Shown: piece by piece, positions 53,218 through 62,465 of the stretch
Position numbering within the stretch: the first letter of the stretch is position 1
How the letters are laid out: every line of letters starts with the position of its first letter
The notes under the pieces: generated by a model
Database searches by the model: none
The model's input: only the letters and a program-made list of their open reading frames with translations
Told to the model about the DNA's origin: nothing
Made by a program: the position numbers and the translations under genes
DNA from: Blepharisma stoltei
Taxonomy: Eukaryota; Ciliophora; Heterotrichea; Heterotrichida; Blepharismidae
Direction: 5' to 3'
NCBI GenBank assembly: GCA_914767885.1
Contig: CAJZBQ010000014.1
Location: 310,001 to 374,000 of the forward strand
Length of the DNA: 64,000 nucleotides

Positions 53218-53537
53218 TTTTATTATACACGTGTTATTTAAGTATGCAATTTAACATGGGAAAAAGGGAGAAACTATTTTTTTCTATTTATAAGCTGTTT
53301 GAAGCAGAAAATTAAAGTAAAACAATTGTAAAGGAATTTTCGAAAAGGCTGAGCTTTTCCAGAATTTATTTAATTGGAAAAGAATTTTTCTAGAATTAAT
53401 TACCAAGAGGTAAATTAGAAGTAAAATAAATTTTACTTATAATAGTATCTTATTATGTGATTTGCAATCAAAGGCTTATAATATTGTTTGTTTTAAATTC
53501 ATAATTTCCTATTAATAGAAATTGAGTAAATAATTCA
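53218..53537. other. Intergenic, upstream of BiP
   Basis: 320 bp, AT-rich, with the heat-shock-element-like motifs annotated separately. No gene seen. Confidence 0.4.
53334..53395 (-). promoter_or_regulatory. Candidate heat-shock elements upstream of BiP
   Basis: 117-178 bp upstream of the BiP start: GAATTTTCGAAAA (53334), TTCCAGAA (53357-53364) and TTCTAGAA (53388-53395), all fitting inverted GAA/TTC pentamers. Such motifs occur by chance in AT-rich DNA, so this is suggestive only. Confidence 0.4.
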
Positions 53538-54509
53538 TTACTCTTCATAAAAAATTCGAGCATAACAATACCCAAACCTCGCACCATAATGGCCTGCTCA
53601 CCATTTAGTATCTTTTCCACTAAAAGAAACAATTGCATACTTTTTGCCAGGCTTAATATTAACTCTCAGTTTGTAATGCTTGTACGGATACAAATCTCCA
53701 AAACTGTCAGAGGGGTGTGCGAAATCGTTTAATGAAGTCAATTGACTATAAGATTGTAACGATGACCCCCCCTCAGTCTTCATGTCTATTGCAACAAAAT
53801 TTTAAAAATTAGTTTGATGATACATGAAAATTTTTTGTTTTATATAAAATTTTTATATTAAAAAATTGCATTTTTGTTGCAATAGACATGAAGATTGAGG
53901 GGGGGTCATCGCTATTACTCCAGTGCCTGGAATATCATTCTCTTCAATATGCCAAGAATCTAATCGATTATGATCATAATCATAAAAAATTACCTCAATT
54001 TTAATATCAGCTCCACAATCAACTCTTCTAGCTATATAAGCTCCTAATAGGAGAAATCTTTTCTTGTTCGATTCAGGAAGATCTATTGTTTGGTTAAGAG
54101 TGGACCAGCCATAAGAGCTAACAAAAACAGTTTTATTGTCTTTATAGCATCCCCAGTTTTCTATGCTCCAGCCATTTCCGCCATCGATTCTCTCTCAATG
54201 ATCAAATCTTTGACTTCCGCAGGGATTTTTAATTAAATTGTTAGAATATTTGATACAGTTGAATAAATCTTCGCACGAATTGAATGGCTGCCATTCCAAA
54301 AATGCAGAAAGTTTGGTTTTAACATCAGTGCTACTAGCGCTAATATCAGCTATAATTTTTGCAATGGATACAGAAAGATAGGCATAGAACTCTTGATTTG
54401 GCAAATGGTTCAAAAAATAATGATTTAAGCATAATAAATTTAGTGAATCTGAAATCTCTAAAAACTCTGAAGCTCTTCTGAAGATCACAATCAAATCTTT
54501 ATTGTTCAT
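53538..54509 (-). CDS. F-box-associated (FBA) domain protein, split by one insertion
   Basis: Minus strand, join(53538..53758, 53915..54509), 271 aa, ATG 54509 to TAA. The first 50 residues resemble a weak F-box (FLEISDSLNLLCLNHYFLNHL). From about residue 85 an FBA domain: ENWGCYKDNKTVFVSSYGWS, NQTIDLP, GAYIARRVDCGADIKIEV and the end GKDTKWWAGHYGARFGYCY, matching the family's W-A-G-H-Y-G-A end. In animals FBA domains bind glycoprotein or sulfated-glycan substrates for SCF ubiquitin ligases. Two TGA codons are conserved Trp (before ERIDGG and AGHYG). Removal of the 156-bp MITE joins GTGVI to QSYSQLTSLN. Confidence 0.82.
53759..53914. mobile_element. IES, small MITE with ~40-bp inverted repeats
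   Basis: 156 bp, TA-bounded. Inward-reading ends TAACGATGACCCCCCCTCAG and TAGCGATGACCCCCCCTCAA continue as TCTTCATGTCTATTGCAACA, leaving only about 70 bp of AT-rich core. No relation in sequence to class 1 or 2 ends. Confidence 0.88.
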
Positions 54510-54789
54510 CTTTAATAAATTAGATGTGAAGCAATTTTATGCGGAAGAATGGTTTTAGGGCGTTTTCTGATCAAGAAACGTCGTGAAATTCTAAAAATAT
54601 ACTATACTTATAAAAATAATTGATATTCAATAAAATTGAATAAATCAAATTCAAAGACAGCTTAGAACGATAAATTTCCTATGGAAATTTTTAAAATTAA
54701 TACTTATTTAATAAATTAACAAAAATGCTTTACTCTTGTCTGCAACTATCCTACATAAAAAATTAGTAATATTCAATCTAATAATTGAA

Positions 54790-55641
54790 ATGCTTTTGCA
54801 GCTAATCTCGCATTTAAAAAATATGGCTGTTTGGTCAGCTTGAAATTATTTAAGTTCAACTGGAAAATTTGATCCAAAGCATCAATCATATGCTCATCCC
54901 ATAGTCTCCTATCTTATTACAATAACTAGCTGTTTTTTTCTCTTATGAAAACTCAGCGATGAAAAAGACACAAAGCCGACATCTACACAATTAAAACTGG
55001 GAATCTTTTTATTTATATATGCTTTTATTGTTTTTATATCCCGTTGGCGACAAGATAGTAATAGATAATTAGAGCAAATCGCGATATATGACATGTTTTG
55101 GCAATGCAATGTCAGCTTAATCATTACTGCTTTAAGTTCAATTTTAGGAAGAATAGATATTATGTGTGCTGGAGCTGCAGCAGTTGCGCTTGACCAAACG
55201 CTTTATTGGCTAGATGCTATCAGCTTTTTACTGACTGGAAAATTTAAATTAGGAGTAGCTAGATATTTGACGTGGAAAGAAACGACATGAACAAAAGTGC
55301 TGACTGCAACTCATCATTTATGATTTATTCCTCTCACACTTTTAGCAGCAGAAGAAATGCCTTGGAGGTCGTTTCCGATGTCTGTATGAATGGTTATATT
55401 AGTCACAAATATGAGCAGACTTTGCATCCCTTTCGAAATTCCTTTTAAAACACAAATGAAATATATGAACGTAAATTGTGTGCATGAATGCTGGAAAGAT
55501 ATAAAGTTCCCACTTTTTCACATATTTGACCATAAGGGGTGGCTTGGAGCATTTGTGCTGCTAAATTTTAACTGGAATGGTGGGAATTTTGTTGGGTTTT
55601 TGATTTATAAGTTTATTGCAGATTTTGCTTATGGAAGTTAA
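54790..55641 (+). CDS. Multi-pass membrane protein of unknown function
   Basis: join(54790..55057, 55073..55641), 278 aa, ATG to TAA; an internal Met at about 54823 (MAVWSAWNYLSS) is an alternative start. About seven hydrophobic helices: SYLITITSCFFLLW, LGIFLFIYAFIVFIS, NVSLIITALSSIL, CAGAAAVALDQTLYWLDAIS, LWFIPLTLLAA, VWMVILVTNM and the last GAFVLLNFNW..FVGFLIYKF. His, Trp and Asp residues sit at helix ends (TATHHLWF, LDQTLYWLD). Five TGA codons read as Trp. I do not recognise the family. Confidence 0.65.
55058..55072 (+). other. 15-nt intron
   Basis: GTAATAGATAATTAG, containing in-frame stops. Removal joins SRWRQD to KQIAIYDMFW. Confidence 0.75.
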
Positions 55642-55702
55642 ATAACAAGTTCAATAATAAAATCAATAAGATTAAAAATATTTAATTACTGCTAGAATTA
55701 AA

Positions 55703-56896
55703 ATGATCTTTAGAAGACATTTCAGTGCTTTAAGCAGAGACTTATGGACTGGCTTTACCAAAAAGTCTGCTGGAATGACTGAAATATCAAAGTTTGAAGT
55801 GAATTTAGGAGACTCTAAACGTCTTGGTTTGTATGGTATGCCTAGAACCGACCTTGATTTCGAGAAACAAGAAGAAGAGCCTTTGCTTTTAGCAATTGCT
55901 GATTATAAGCCTTCAATCATTCTTTTGCAGATCGATCCAATGCATTATATGAAAAGATTTCGACACATTGAACAGGAATTTGCTAAAAGAGATCCTAATA
56001 ATGCTATTAATATACAAGAGCGAGATCTTGAAAACCCAGCTCCAAATGGCTTAAATGAAATTGAAGCTGGCATGGAAGTCATTGATGTCGTTAAGATGAT
56101 TGAAACAGGGAAAAAAATTGACCTTAATACTGCTCTATCAAATATTAGGGCTGTAAAAAGTGTTGATGAAATTAATGAAAAATCAGAACAATTCAAAGAA
56201 TATTCAGAGGCGATCCTAGCGCACATCTTGGGAAACATGCCTATGAAGTTTCCATATATGACTCCATTGCTGGTTTTCTCTTTATATAACCAGAATGAAA
56301 TAGCACTTATAGATATGCCAGAGCCTCTATTAAGAATGCATATCGCAAATAAATACAGCTTGGAAGAGTTGACAGGAATAGCTGCACAGTTGGTTGAAGG
56401 TTTAAACGATCATTTTTCAACAAGTGAAAAAATCATTACTCTAGAAAACATTGCATATGATCAATTTCCTCAGATTTTTCAATATCCAAGAGATATATAT
56501 ATCGCTTCAGTCCACAATGAATACATGAAAGAAAACGATTCAGTGGTAAGTTTTGTAAATAATCCTACATATCTGGCGCTTCCAGAAATATGAAAGGAGG
56601 CTGATAATCTTTCATTTAAAGAGGCTTGTCAAATTCCACCTAAAATCCCCGAAGATACCAATGAAATTTTAATAGAGAAGCATGCTTTGCTTGATGTTAT
56701 TCTTGAAACAAACATTTGGGCTTCCAAGTATACAAAAAACCCATTTCCATATATTGGTCTAAAATCAGAAATAACGCCTGAAGATAAACAAAAATACAAA
56801 GAAATCTTCAAGCAGAAATATTTCCAATATCAGCAGTTTGTTGAAGATAGGCTAAGGCTTCCAGATTCAATAAAAAAACTAATAAACAAAGTTTAG
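55703..56896 (+). CDS. Probable mitochondrial protein, possibly TraB-like
   Basis: 397 aa, ATG 55703 to TAG; TGA reads as Trp in LPEIWKEADN. The N-terminus MIFRRHFSALSRDLWTGF is basic and amphipathic, a likely mitochondrial presequence. The segment RLGLYGMPRTDLDF, then IADYKPSIILLQIDPMHYMK, then PRDIYIASVHNEYMK has the order of the TraB/PrgY-like fold (strand-turn, 'rPdvvlvEl', 'RD.ymA'), but without its usual GTxH motif, so the assignment is weak. A Lys/Gln-rich helix ends the protein. Confidence 0.6.
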
Positions 56897-56953
56897 GCTT
56901 TTAAATTACTAATAATTTGATTATAATCTCAAGAAGGCTCAATAGCCAACAGC

Positions 56954-57997
56954 ATGAAAAAATATCCTTTGAAAATCTTGGTTGAGAAGCAGAATGATCA
57001 TTGTAATAAGCTTTTTGATCAGCTGAACAATTTGATGAACGAAATTGATGATAGGAGAATACAATTGAGACAGCTGGATTTGAACATCAGATCTTTATCA
57101 GTGAATTTATTTCAAGCTAATTTAGAAATTGGGAATTTGACTAACGATTTGGAATCAGTAAACCAAAACACGGTATATGAAAAAGAAAAACTTAGCAATC
57201 TAACACACCAGTGCCAAGCTGCAAAATTGCATATCAAAAATCTCAAAGAAAATTATAATCAAGCTATTGGTGAAGTAGAGAATAATGAAAAAATCCTAGC
57301 TGAGGCACAAGAAACTCTGAGAAATATAAAATCAAAGCATTCTATTTTGAGATCCAATAGTATTTCTGAGCTATCTGAATTAGAGGAAAATTCTGAAAGA
57401 ATTAAGAAAAAGCTGCTGGATAACAAATTTTCAGGGAACAACAAAGACCTTGCAATGGATATTTACGATTTGATAAAAAGGAAAATAAAAGAAGCAATAA
57501 AGCCAAAAAACAATTTGGAAAAAAAAATCGAACAAATTGAAGAAAAAATCATAGAAAAGGAGCACAAAATCATTGAAGATAGAATAGATTATACTGATAA
57601 AATTTCAAGAGCTCAAGAGCTTATTAGGGAGAGAAAAGATTTCTCGAAAAAATGTGGAATGGATTGGAACGAAGTTCTTGAGAAAAAGAAAATGTTTAAA
57701 TTAAAGCTAAAAGAAGAAATTGAGCAAAAAATTAAAACAATTCAAGCTAGTATACAAAAGTATAAAGCAGAGCCTGAATTATTTGATATTTTGAAGAAAA
57801 AAAGAGAGGTAATTATTATTTAGAATTTAGCTTCCGAATTAGAATTACTATATATTAAGATAGAAGAGGAAAAGAAGGTAAGAGTAAATATAACAAACAA
57901 AAGAAAGAAACTAAAACGAGACATTGAAGATATCGAAATACAAATTGGGACTGCCAGGATGAACTTATACGTTGGCAATCACTTTAAAAGGCTATAG
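56954..57997 (+). CDS. Coiled-coil protein of unknown function
   Basis: join(56954..57808, 57824..57997), 342 aa, ATG to TAG. Heptad-rich along its whole length (QLNNLMNEIDDRRIQLRQLD, KKIEQIEEKIIEKEHKII), with a small break around KCGMDWNEVLEKKK. There is no enzyme motif. This kind of length and pattern is common in ciliary or basal-body coiled-coil proteins, but no specific family can be named. Confidence 0.7.
57809..57823 (+). other. 15-nt intron
   Basis: GTAATTATTATTTAG with an in-frame terminal TAG. Removal joins KKKRE to NLASELELL in the coiled-coil gene. Confidence 0.75.
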
Positions 57998-58179
57998 CAA
58001 ACTGAAAATGCATAATTAATTATTAAGATTGATATTTTTCATATGAAAAATGGTTTCAGTAAACCATATTAAACTATTAATATCAACCTCCCATCTTACT
58101 ATTTTTGTTATATGTGTTTTACAAAATTTACAACCCTATCCAAGGCTTATTTGTTCGAATTGATGATGATCCTCATTTC

Positions 58180-59234
58180 TTAGATCATATTAAAGAAAGA
58201 ACTGTATATTGAAGTTCTATATAAAATTTGGTTCAGTCTTTCTTCACGCTCTCTGGCATTCAAAAGCTCCACCACAAGTCGCTGATTCATTTCGCAGGTC
58301 TCCCTGTACTTCTTTTCGAGCGTATCTATAGTATTTTGCAATTCAATTTGGCTTGCTTCGAGGGCTTGACATTTTTCAATAAGTGGCTCTGATGCTTGCT
58401 GCACAATTCTGGGGATTGGTGGAGGATAAAACTCAGAAGTTTTCCTGTGGATTTGGCCTAAAAGGCTTTTCTTACCTTTTACGAAGTATGGATGACTAAA
58501 AATATGCTCGTCACCCGAGTCGCGAATTTTATGAAAATCATACATATTAAGCTGTCGAATAAAACTAGCCAGGTTCTTGTGCTTGAAATATAAAGGGAGC
58601 ACCTGATTCGCAAAGTCCCCTTGATTTTTGATTATAAAAGATTTCCCATCATCGCTTCAACTGACTATTTCCTGGAACTCATGTAAACCCAGTAGATTAA
58701 CATTAAGTTAGATTATAGAGTAGTTGCCAGAGCACCCGCGGATGCGCATATCCGCCTTGTTTCGTTGAGCCACATGCCATCGCCCCAACAGAGGATTAAC
58801 TCTTCTCCGCTTGAGACTCGTGTATAACGGAGAGTAAAGCGGACTGGGTCACCCTGCACAAAAAATTGTAGACGACTGTCGGCAAAAGTGAAAACTTATA
58901 GCTCGGGGTTTGATTTCTCGCTAGGGATTTCCCCGATAAACCTAGAAAGTTTTGCTTGGCTTCCACTTTCCAACTCAAAGTCTCACTTTTCCTAGAGGTA
59001 AAAAAATCCAACTCCTGAATACAGATTAATTACTAGCTAGCATATTTGCTCATTTCTGAGCTGGCAAAACCTTCCTGATATAGCTAAAATATGTGCTTGA
59101 AGCTCCGTGATCAGAAAGCCATAGCCATGCCGAGATGCCATATTTTGATTATTATCATGGAAACCCAATAAATCAAATGTTTTTGACAAAAAGGATGTCG
59201 GCCGGGCCGACTTGGAACGCTTTCGCTTCATCAT
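58180..59234 (-). CDS. Heat-shock-factor-type transcription factor, split by one insertion
   Basis: Minus strand, join(58180..58694, 59171..59234), 192 aa, ATG 59234 to TAA. HSF DNA-binding domain: PTSFLSKTFDLLG-LHEFQEI, SWSDDGKSFIIKN, FANQVLPLYFKHKNLASFIR (recognition helix) and QLNMYDFHKI..HPYFVKGKK. A short leucine-zipper-like coiled coil follows (LEASQIELQNTIDTLEKKYR). It would trimerise on GAA/TTC repeats. The 476-bp insertion falls within the first helix region; removal is in frame, with TGA read as the Trp of VSWSDDG. It is short for an HSF and lacks a clear activation domain. Confidence 0.88.
58695..59170 (-). mobile_element. IES, retroposon-like element (subfamily II), minus orientation
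   Basis: 476 bp inside the HSF DNA-binding domain. On the minus strand TTATTGGGTTTCCATGA precedes and CTACTGGGTTTACATGA follows: a 17-bp target-site duplication with three differences. Starts AAAATGGCATCTCGG (59143), holds CCCTAGCGAG and TTTGCCGACAGTC blocks also seen at 43367-43856, and ends ACTTAATGTTAAT. Confidence 0.88.
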
Positions 59235-59304
59235 ATAATTATATGATTAAGTCTTTGAAATGTTCCATATTGTTCTAGAATATACTTTATTATGTTTAAA
59301 AATT

Positions 59305-60060
59305 ATGATGACAGCCAAGGAGGTTCTTGAGCTTCTGGCTGCTAATAAGCACCATTGAGCTAAGTCTTTATTACATTAGAAGATTATTAAGCATTTTTAA
59401 AGTATTAAATATGAGATTTAAATTTCGTCATATTGACTATCAAGAAATAGTTCTAAGAAAAGAAATGTCGGCTACAAGGATGTTGACGTCTGAAATAGAT
59501 AAAAAATACTTAAGTGTGATGCAATATTCTTTTTGATTGAGCATTTAGAACTTTTAAGGTTCAATTTATATAATAATCACTTTCTGATAATTTTCTCAGA
59601 AATCAGAGAAATACGTCTACAGGTAATTAATTTATTTAATTTGTTGACTTCTAATGATTATTTTGGAATAATTTTAAAGGGAATCAATTTTAATTATTTG
59701 TTGGTCCATTTATTTGGTTTCATATTTCTCTCTATAGGATTTTGGATTAAAAATGGTTCAAATGAATAAATCAAAGAGATTATGCAAGAAGGAGGTATAA
59801 CGAGCTTAGTTTGATATTTTATAGAATCAAATAATTTGCATTTTTATATATGCAAATTGTTCTAGAAGATATAATTTTACTAGTTGAAACATTTTAAAAA
59901 ATTTATTATTCAAAAAATTACTGATGTACTCAACAGATATTTTCATTCTTTTTCGACAGACAATATCACTATTAAACAAAGAAGACCTGATATAAAATCT
60001 TTACCAAACTAATTAATAACTCAAATAGAAATAATGCTAATTCTCAAATAATAGTTGAGA
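59305..60060 (+). pseudogene. Decaying gene, possibly armadillo-like
   Basis: ATG 59305 opens MMTAKEVLELLAANKHH; a 16-nt intron at 59364-59379 joins it to KRLLSIFKVLNMRFKF and runs to a TAG at 59546 (75 aa). One extra T in a T run near 59532 would continue the frame into FLIEHLELLRFNLYNN, SEIREIRLQVINLFNLLTS and, past further stops, IKEIMQEGGITSLVWYFIES, which has an armadillo-repeat feel. Multiple stops and frameshifts suggest a pseudogene. Alternatively it is a real 75-aa gene, or it contains undetected IESs. Confidence 0.35.
59364..59379 (+). other. 16-nt intron
   Basis: GTCTTTATTACATTAG; removal joins HHWAK to RLLSIFK. It lies within the probable pseudogene, so support is weaker than for the other introns. 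Confidence 0.45.
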
Positions 60061-60760
60061 AATATCAGGAAAATTTTATAAATGATCGAAAGAAATTATT
60101 ATATATTATATTTTCTTAAAAAGTGTTTATGCCTTTAGTAAAGACTCAAATTCATGGGTTAAGATATTAGAATCAATAAAGAAAGAATGAGATTTCGATA
60201 AGTGTAAATAAAAATGATGCTTATTGTTAAAATTCAATAAGAATTTCATGATTACTATTAAAACATATTGCAATTAGAAAAATGATAATTGTTTTAAGTC
60301 TGCCCTGCTGGTAATAAATTAATTGATAATTGATTTTGAAAAACCTAATTTAAAATAATGGCATTTTACTCATAGAATTAAAAAAATAGCAAGCACAAAA
60401 AAGGATTCTAGTAATAAATAATATTCTAAATAAAAGATGACTTCTAAGCTATTAAAGAGCTTCTGAAGGATTCTAGTTGATTTTCAATGGTATCATTTCT
60501 TAGAGTTACACAGTCTGATAAAACTTTATAAATTATATTTACTAATTACCTTTTAATAATTTATATAAAAAGATAGCTTATAGTTTTTCTTAGCTCATTT
60601 TAACTTTTATTCTATTATTTAAATCAATCTATTTGGAAACTTTAATTTTATACGTTGCATCAACTAAATATTTGATTTTAATTTATAATTGCCACGAGTA
60701 CAAGAAAGTTTAAAGCATTATAGTAAAATTCCATTTTCCTTAATAAATAGTAGTCGTTTA
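60061..60760. other. AT-rich region, no gene recognised
   Basis: About 700 bp, very AT-rich with stops in every frame. It may be the decayed end of the upstream pseudogene. No repeat family seen. Confidence 0.4.
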
Positions 60761-61906
60761 ATGTGGTTTTACCTTTTATTAACTATAGCTCTTGGAGATG
60801 ACTGTGATGGGCAACTTCAATCTCCAATCGATGTTCGATCTCCCTTCTCATATTACGATCCAGAAATTGATTTTTACTTTTTACTTCCCCCCCCTCCGTG
60901 AGTGAACAAAACCATTAGAAAAATCGCTATTTTTTGCCCAAAAACCCACCCTTTGTGAACAAAAATTTTTTTAATAGAAAAATTTTTAATGGAAAAAATT
61001 TTTGATATATAAGTGATAATTAGTATAATGAAATCTAGAGCTAATTCTGTTTAATTTTAAACAAATTGCGTTTTTAAAACATAAATTTTATAAATTAAAT
61101 TAATATTTGCTTCCCAATTTTTGCAAATTAGGATTTTTTTAAATTTCGAAAAAAAAAATTTAAACAAAATTTTTTGTTCACTCACGGAGGGGGGGGAGTT
61201 AGGATCTCAAGACGGTGCAATTTTATACCACGATGGAAGCACTCTCAGAATCGATGGAGATTTTGGAGGATTCTTATGGGCAAACTCCTACTTCTGGTCA
61301 ACTGGGATTATTTTCAGAAGTCCTAGTGAGCATCAAGTAGAAGGTTCTTACATGCCTATGGAAATGCAAATCTTTTTCCGAGATCAATACAACTATCAAT
61401 CAGTTATCTCCGCATTTTTCACAAATTCCTCCCAAAGCAATTTTTTAAACGAAATCGGGTTTGGAAACCCTCAACTTAGAGACGCAGAAGCAGGATCTTT
61501 ATTCAAAATTTCAAGCCCAGTAGATGTTGGGTCTTTCCTTGGCGATATCGATACATACCTGTACTACGAAGGAAGCACGACTCTAAGTCCTTGTGTTCCT
61601 AACGTGACCTGGATAGTTCTTACAGACACATATAAAGTCTCACAAGAGCAATTAGGGAATTTTCCAACCAGTTTGAGAGGACAAAATAGAGAAATTCAAG
61701 CTACTGAAGGAAGGACAATTTTTTCGAATTTTGAAGATATTGAGACTGCAAGTGGAGAGTCTGGGAGCTCAAGTGGGGATGATGATACAGTTACTGAAGA
61801 TATCAGCAGCGGAGAAGGGTATAAAGATGTGAATGACGACTTTATTGTGGAAAATGAATCGTATAAAGAAGATTTCCCAGAAGTGGATAGCATATATACA
61901 TCTTAA
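60761..61906 (+). CDS. Carbonic-anhydrase-like pseudoenzyme, split by a MITE
   Basis: join(60761..60883, 61202..61906), 275 aa, ATG to TAA. Signal peptide MWFYLLLTIALG, then the CA start DCDGQLQSPIDVRSP. The fold continues with FRSPSEHQVEGSYMPMEMQI, YYEGSTTLSPCVPNVTWIVL (compare SLTTPPC) and a long acidic Ser/Gly tail (SGSSSGDDDTVTEDISSGEG). Compared with the active paralog at 47932, zinc ligands HFH have become IFR and the EMH His is Gln, so all three ligands are lost and zinc catalysis is not expected. Such CA-related proteins act as binding or matrix proteins elsewhere. Removal of the MITE joins IDFYFL to GSQDGAILYH. Confidence 0.82.
60884..61201. mobile_element. IES, class 1 MITE copy E (reverse)
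   Basis: 318 bp between TTA repeats (60881-60883, 61199-61201). Begins CTTCCCCCCCCTCCGTGAGT, core ATGAAATCTAGAGCTAATTC, ends TTCACTCACGGAGGGGGGGG-AG. It is the reverse orientation of copies A-D and lacks the extra palindrome at one end. Confidence 0.88.
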
Positions 61907-61979
61907 TTCATTGAAATTAATAAAAGCTGGGTAATAAAATATAACGCGCAAATTTATAAAGTAATTACAAATTATTAAA

Positions 61980-62438
61980 ATGGATAATCAGCAATTTGCG
62001 AAGTTTCTTGAAGAAAGGCTTTATCCAGATCTTTATGCAGCAATTCATCAAAGAGACCAGATGACTGAAAAATTAATTGATTAGTAATTAAAACTCAGCA
62101 ATGAACTTCGGTTTATTATTCTACACATAAAAGAGCAAGATCTATCAAAAATCACTACAAAGATTAATATTGGATGTGAGTTTTATGTAAAAGCAAAAGC
62201 AGATATTGATTTAATTTCTGTTGAAACTGGAATTCCAGGACTTTATATTGAGTTAAAACCAGATGAAGCGCTAGAATATATAGACAAAAGAGAAGTTATA
62301 ATCAAAGAAAAACTAGAAAGATATTCAGATGCAGCCATACAGATTCAGCAGCATATAGATGCTTTTTCACAGGCTTTAAGGGTCCTAGGCAATAATAATC
62401 CACAAGAAGTCGAGATCCGAGAAGACCTTAATTCATAA
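61980..62438 (+). CDS. UXT: UXT / prefoldin-alpha-like chaperone subunit
   Basis: join(61980..62083, 62099..62438), 147 aa, ATG to TAA. Two coiled-coil helices flank a beta hairpin pair, the alpha-prefoldin layout: FLEERLYPDLYAAIHQRDQM, ILHIKEQD, KINIGCEFYVKAKADID (the family's 'vdlG..fyv.a.v.d'), GLYIELKPDEALEYIDKRE and the C-terminal helix. The hairpin block and LxEALxFIDkR most resemble UXT, a subunit of the URI/R2TP prefoldin-like complex. It could also be a diverged prefoldin subunit. Contains one 15-nt intron. Confidence 0.78.
62084..62098 (+). other. 15-nt intron
   Basis: GTAATTAAAACTCAG. Without removal the frame hits TAG after EKLID; removal gives KLIDYNELRFIIL. Confidence 0.8.
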
Positions 62439-62465
62439 AAAGATTTTATTAAATTTACTAAAATA

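Noticed and set aside
54909-55124. A 71-aa minus-strand open frame
   Set aside because: It is antisense to the multi-pass membrane protein gene, whose frame is supported by an intron and hydrophobic helices.
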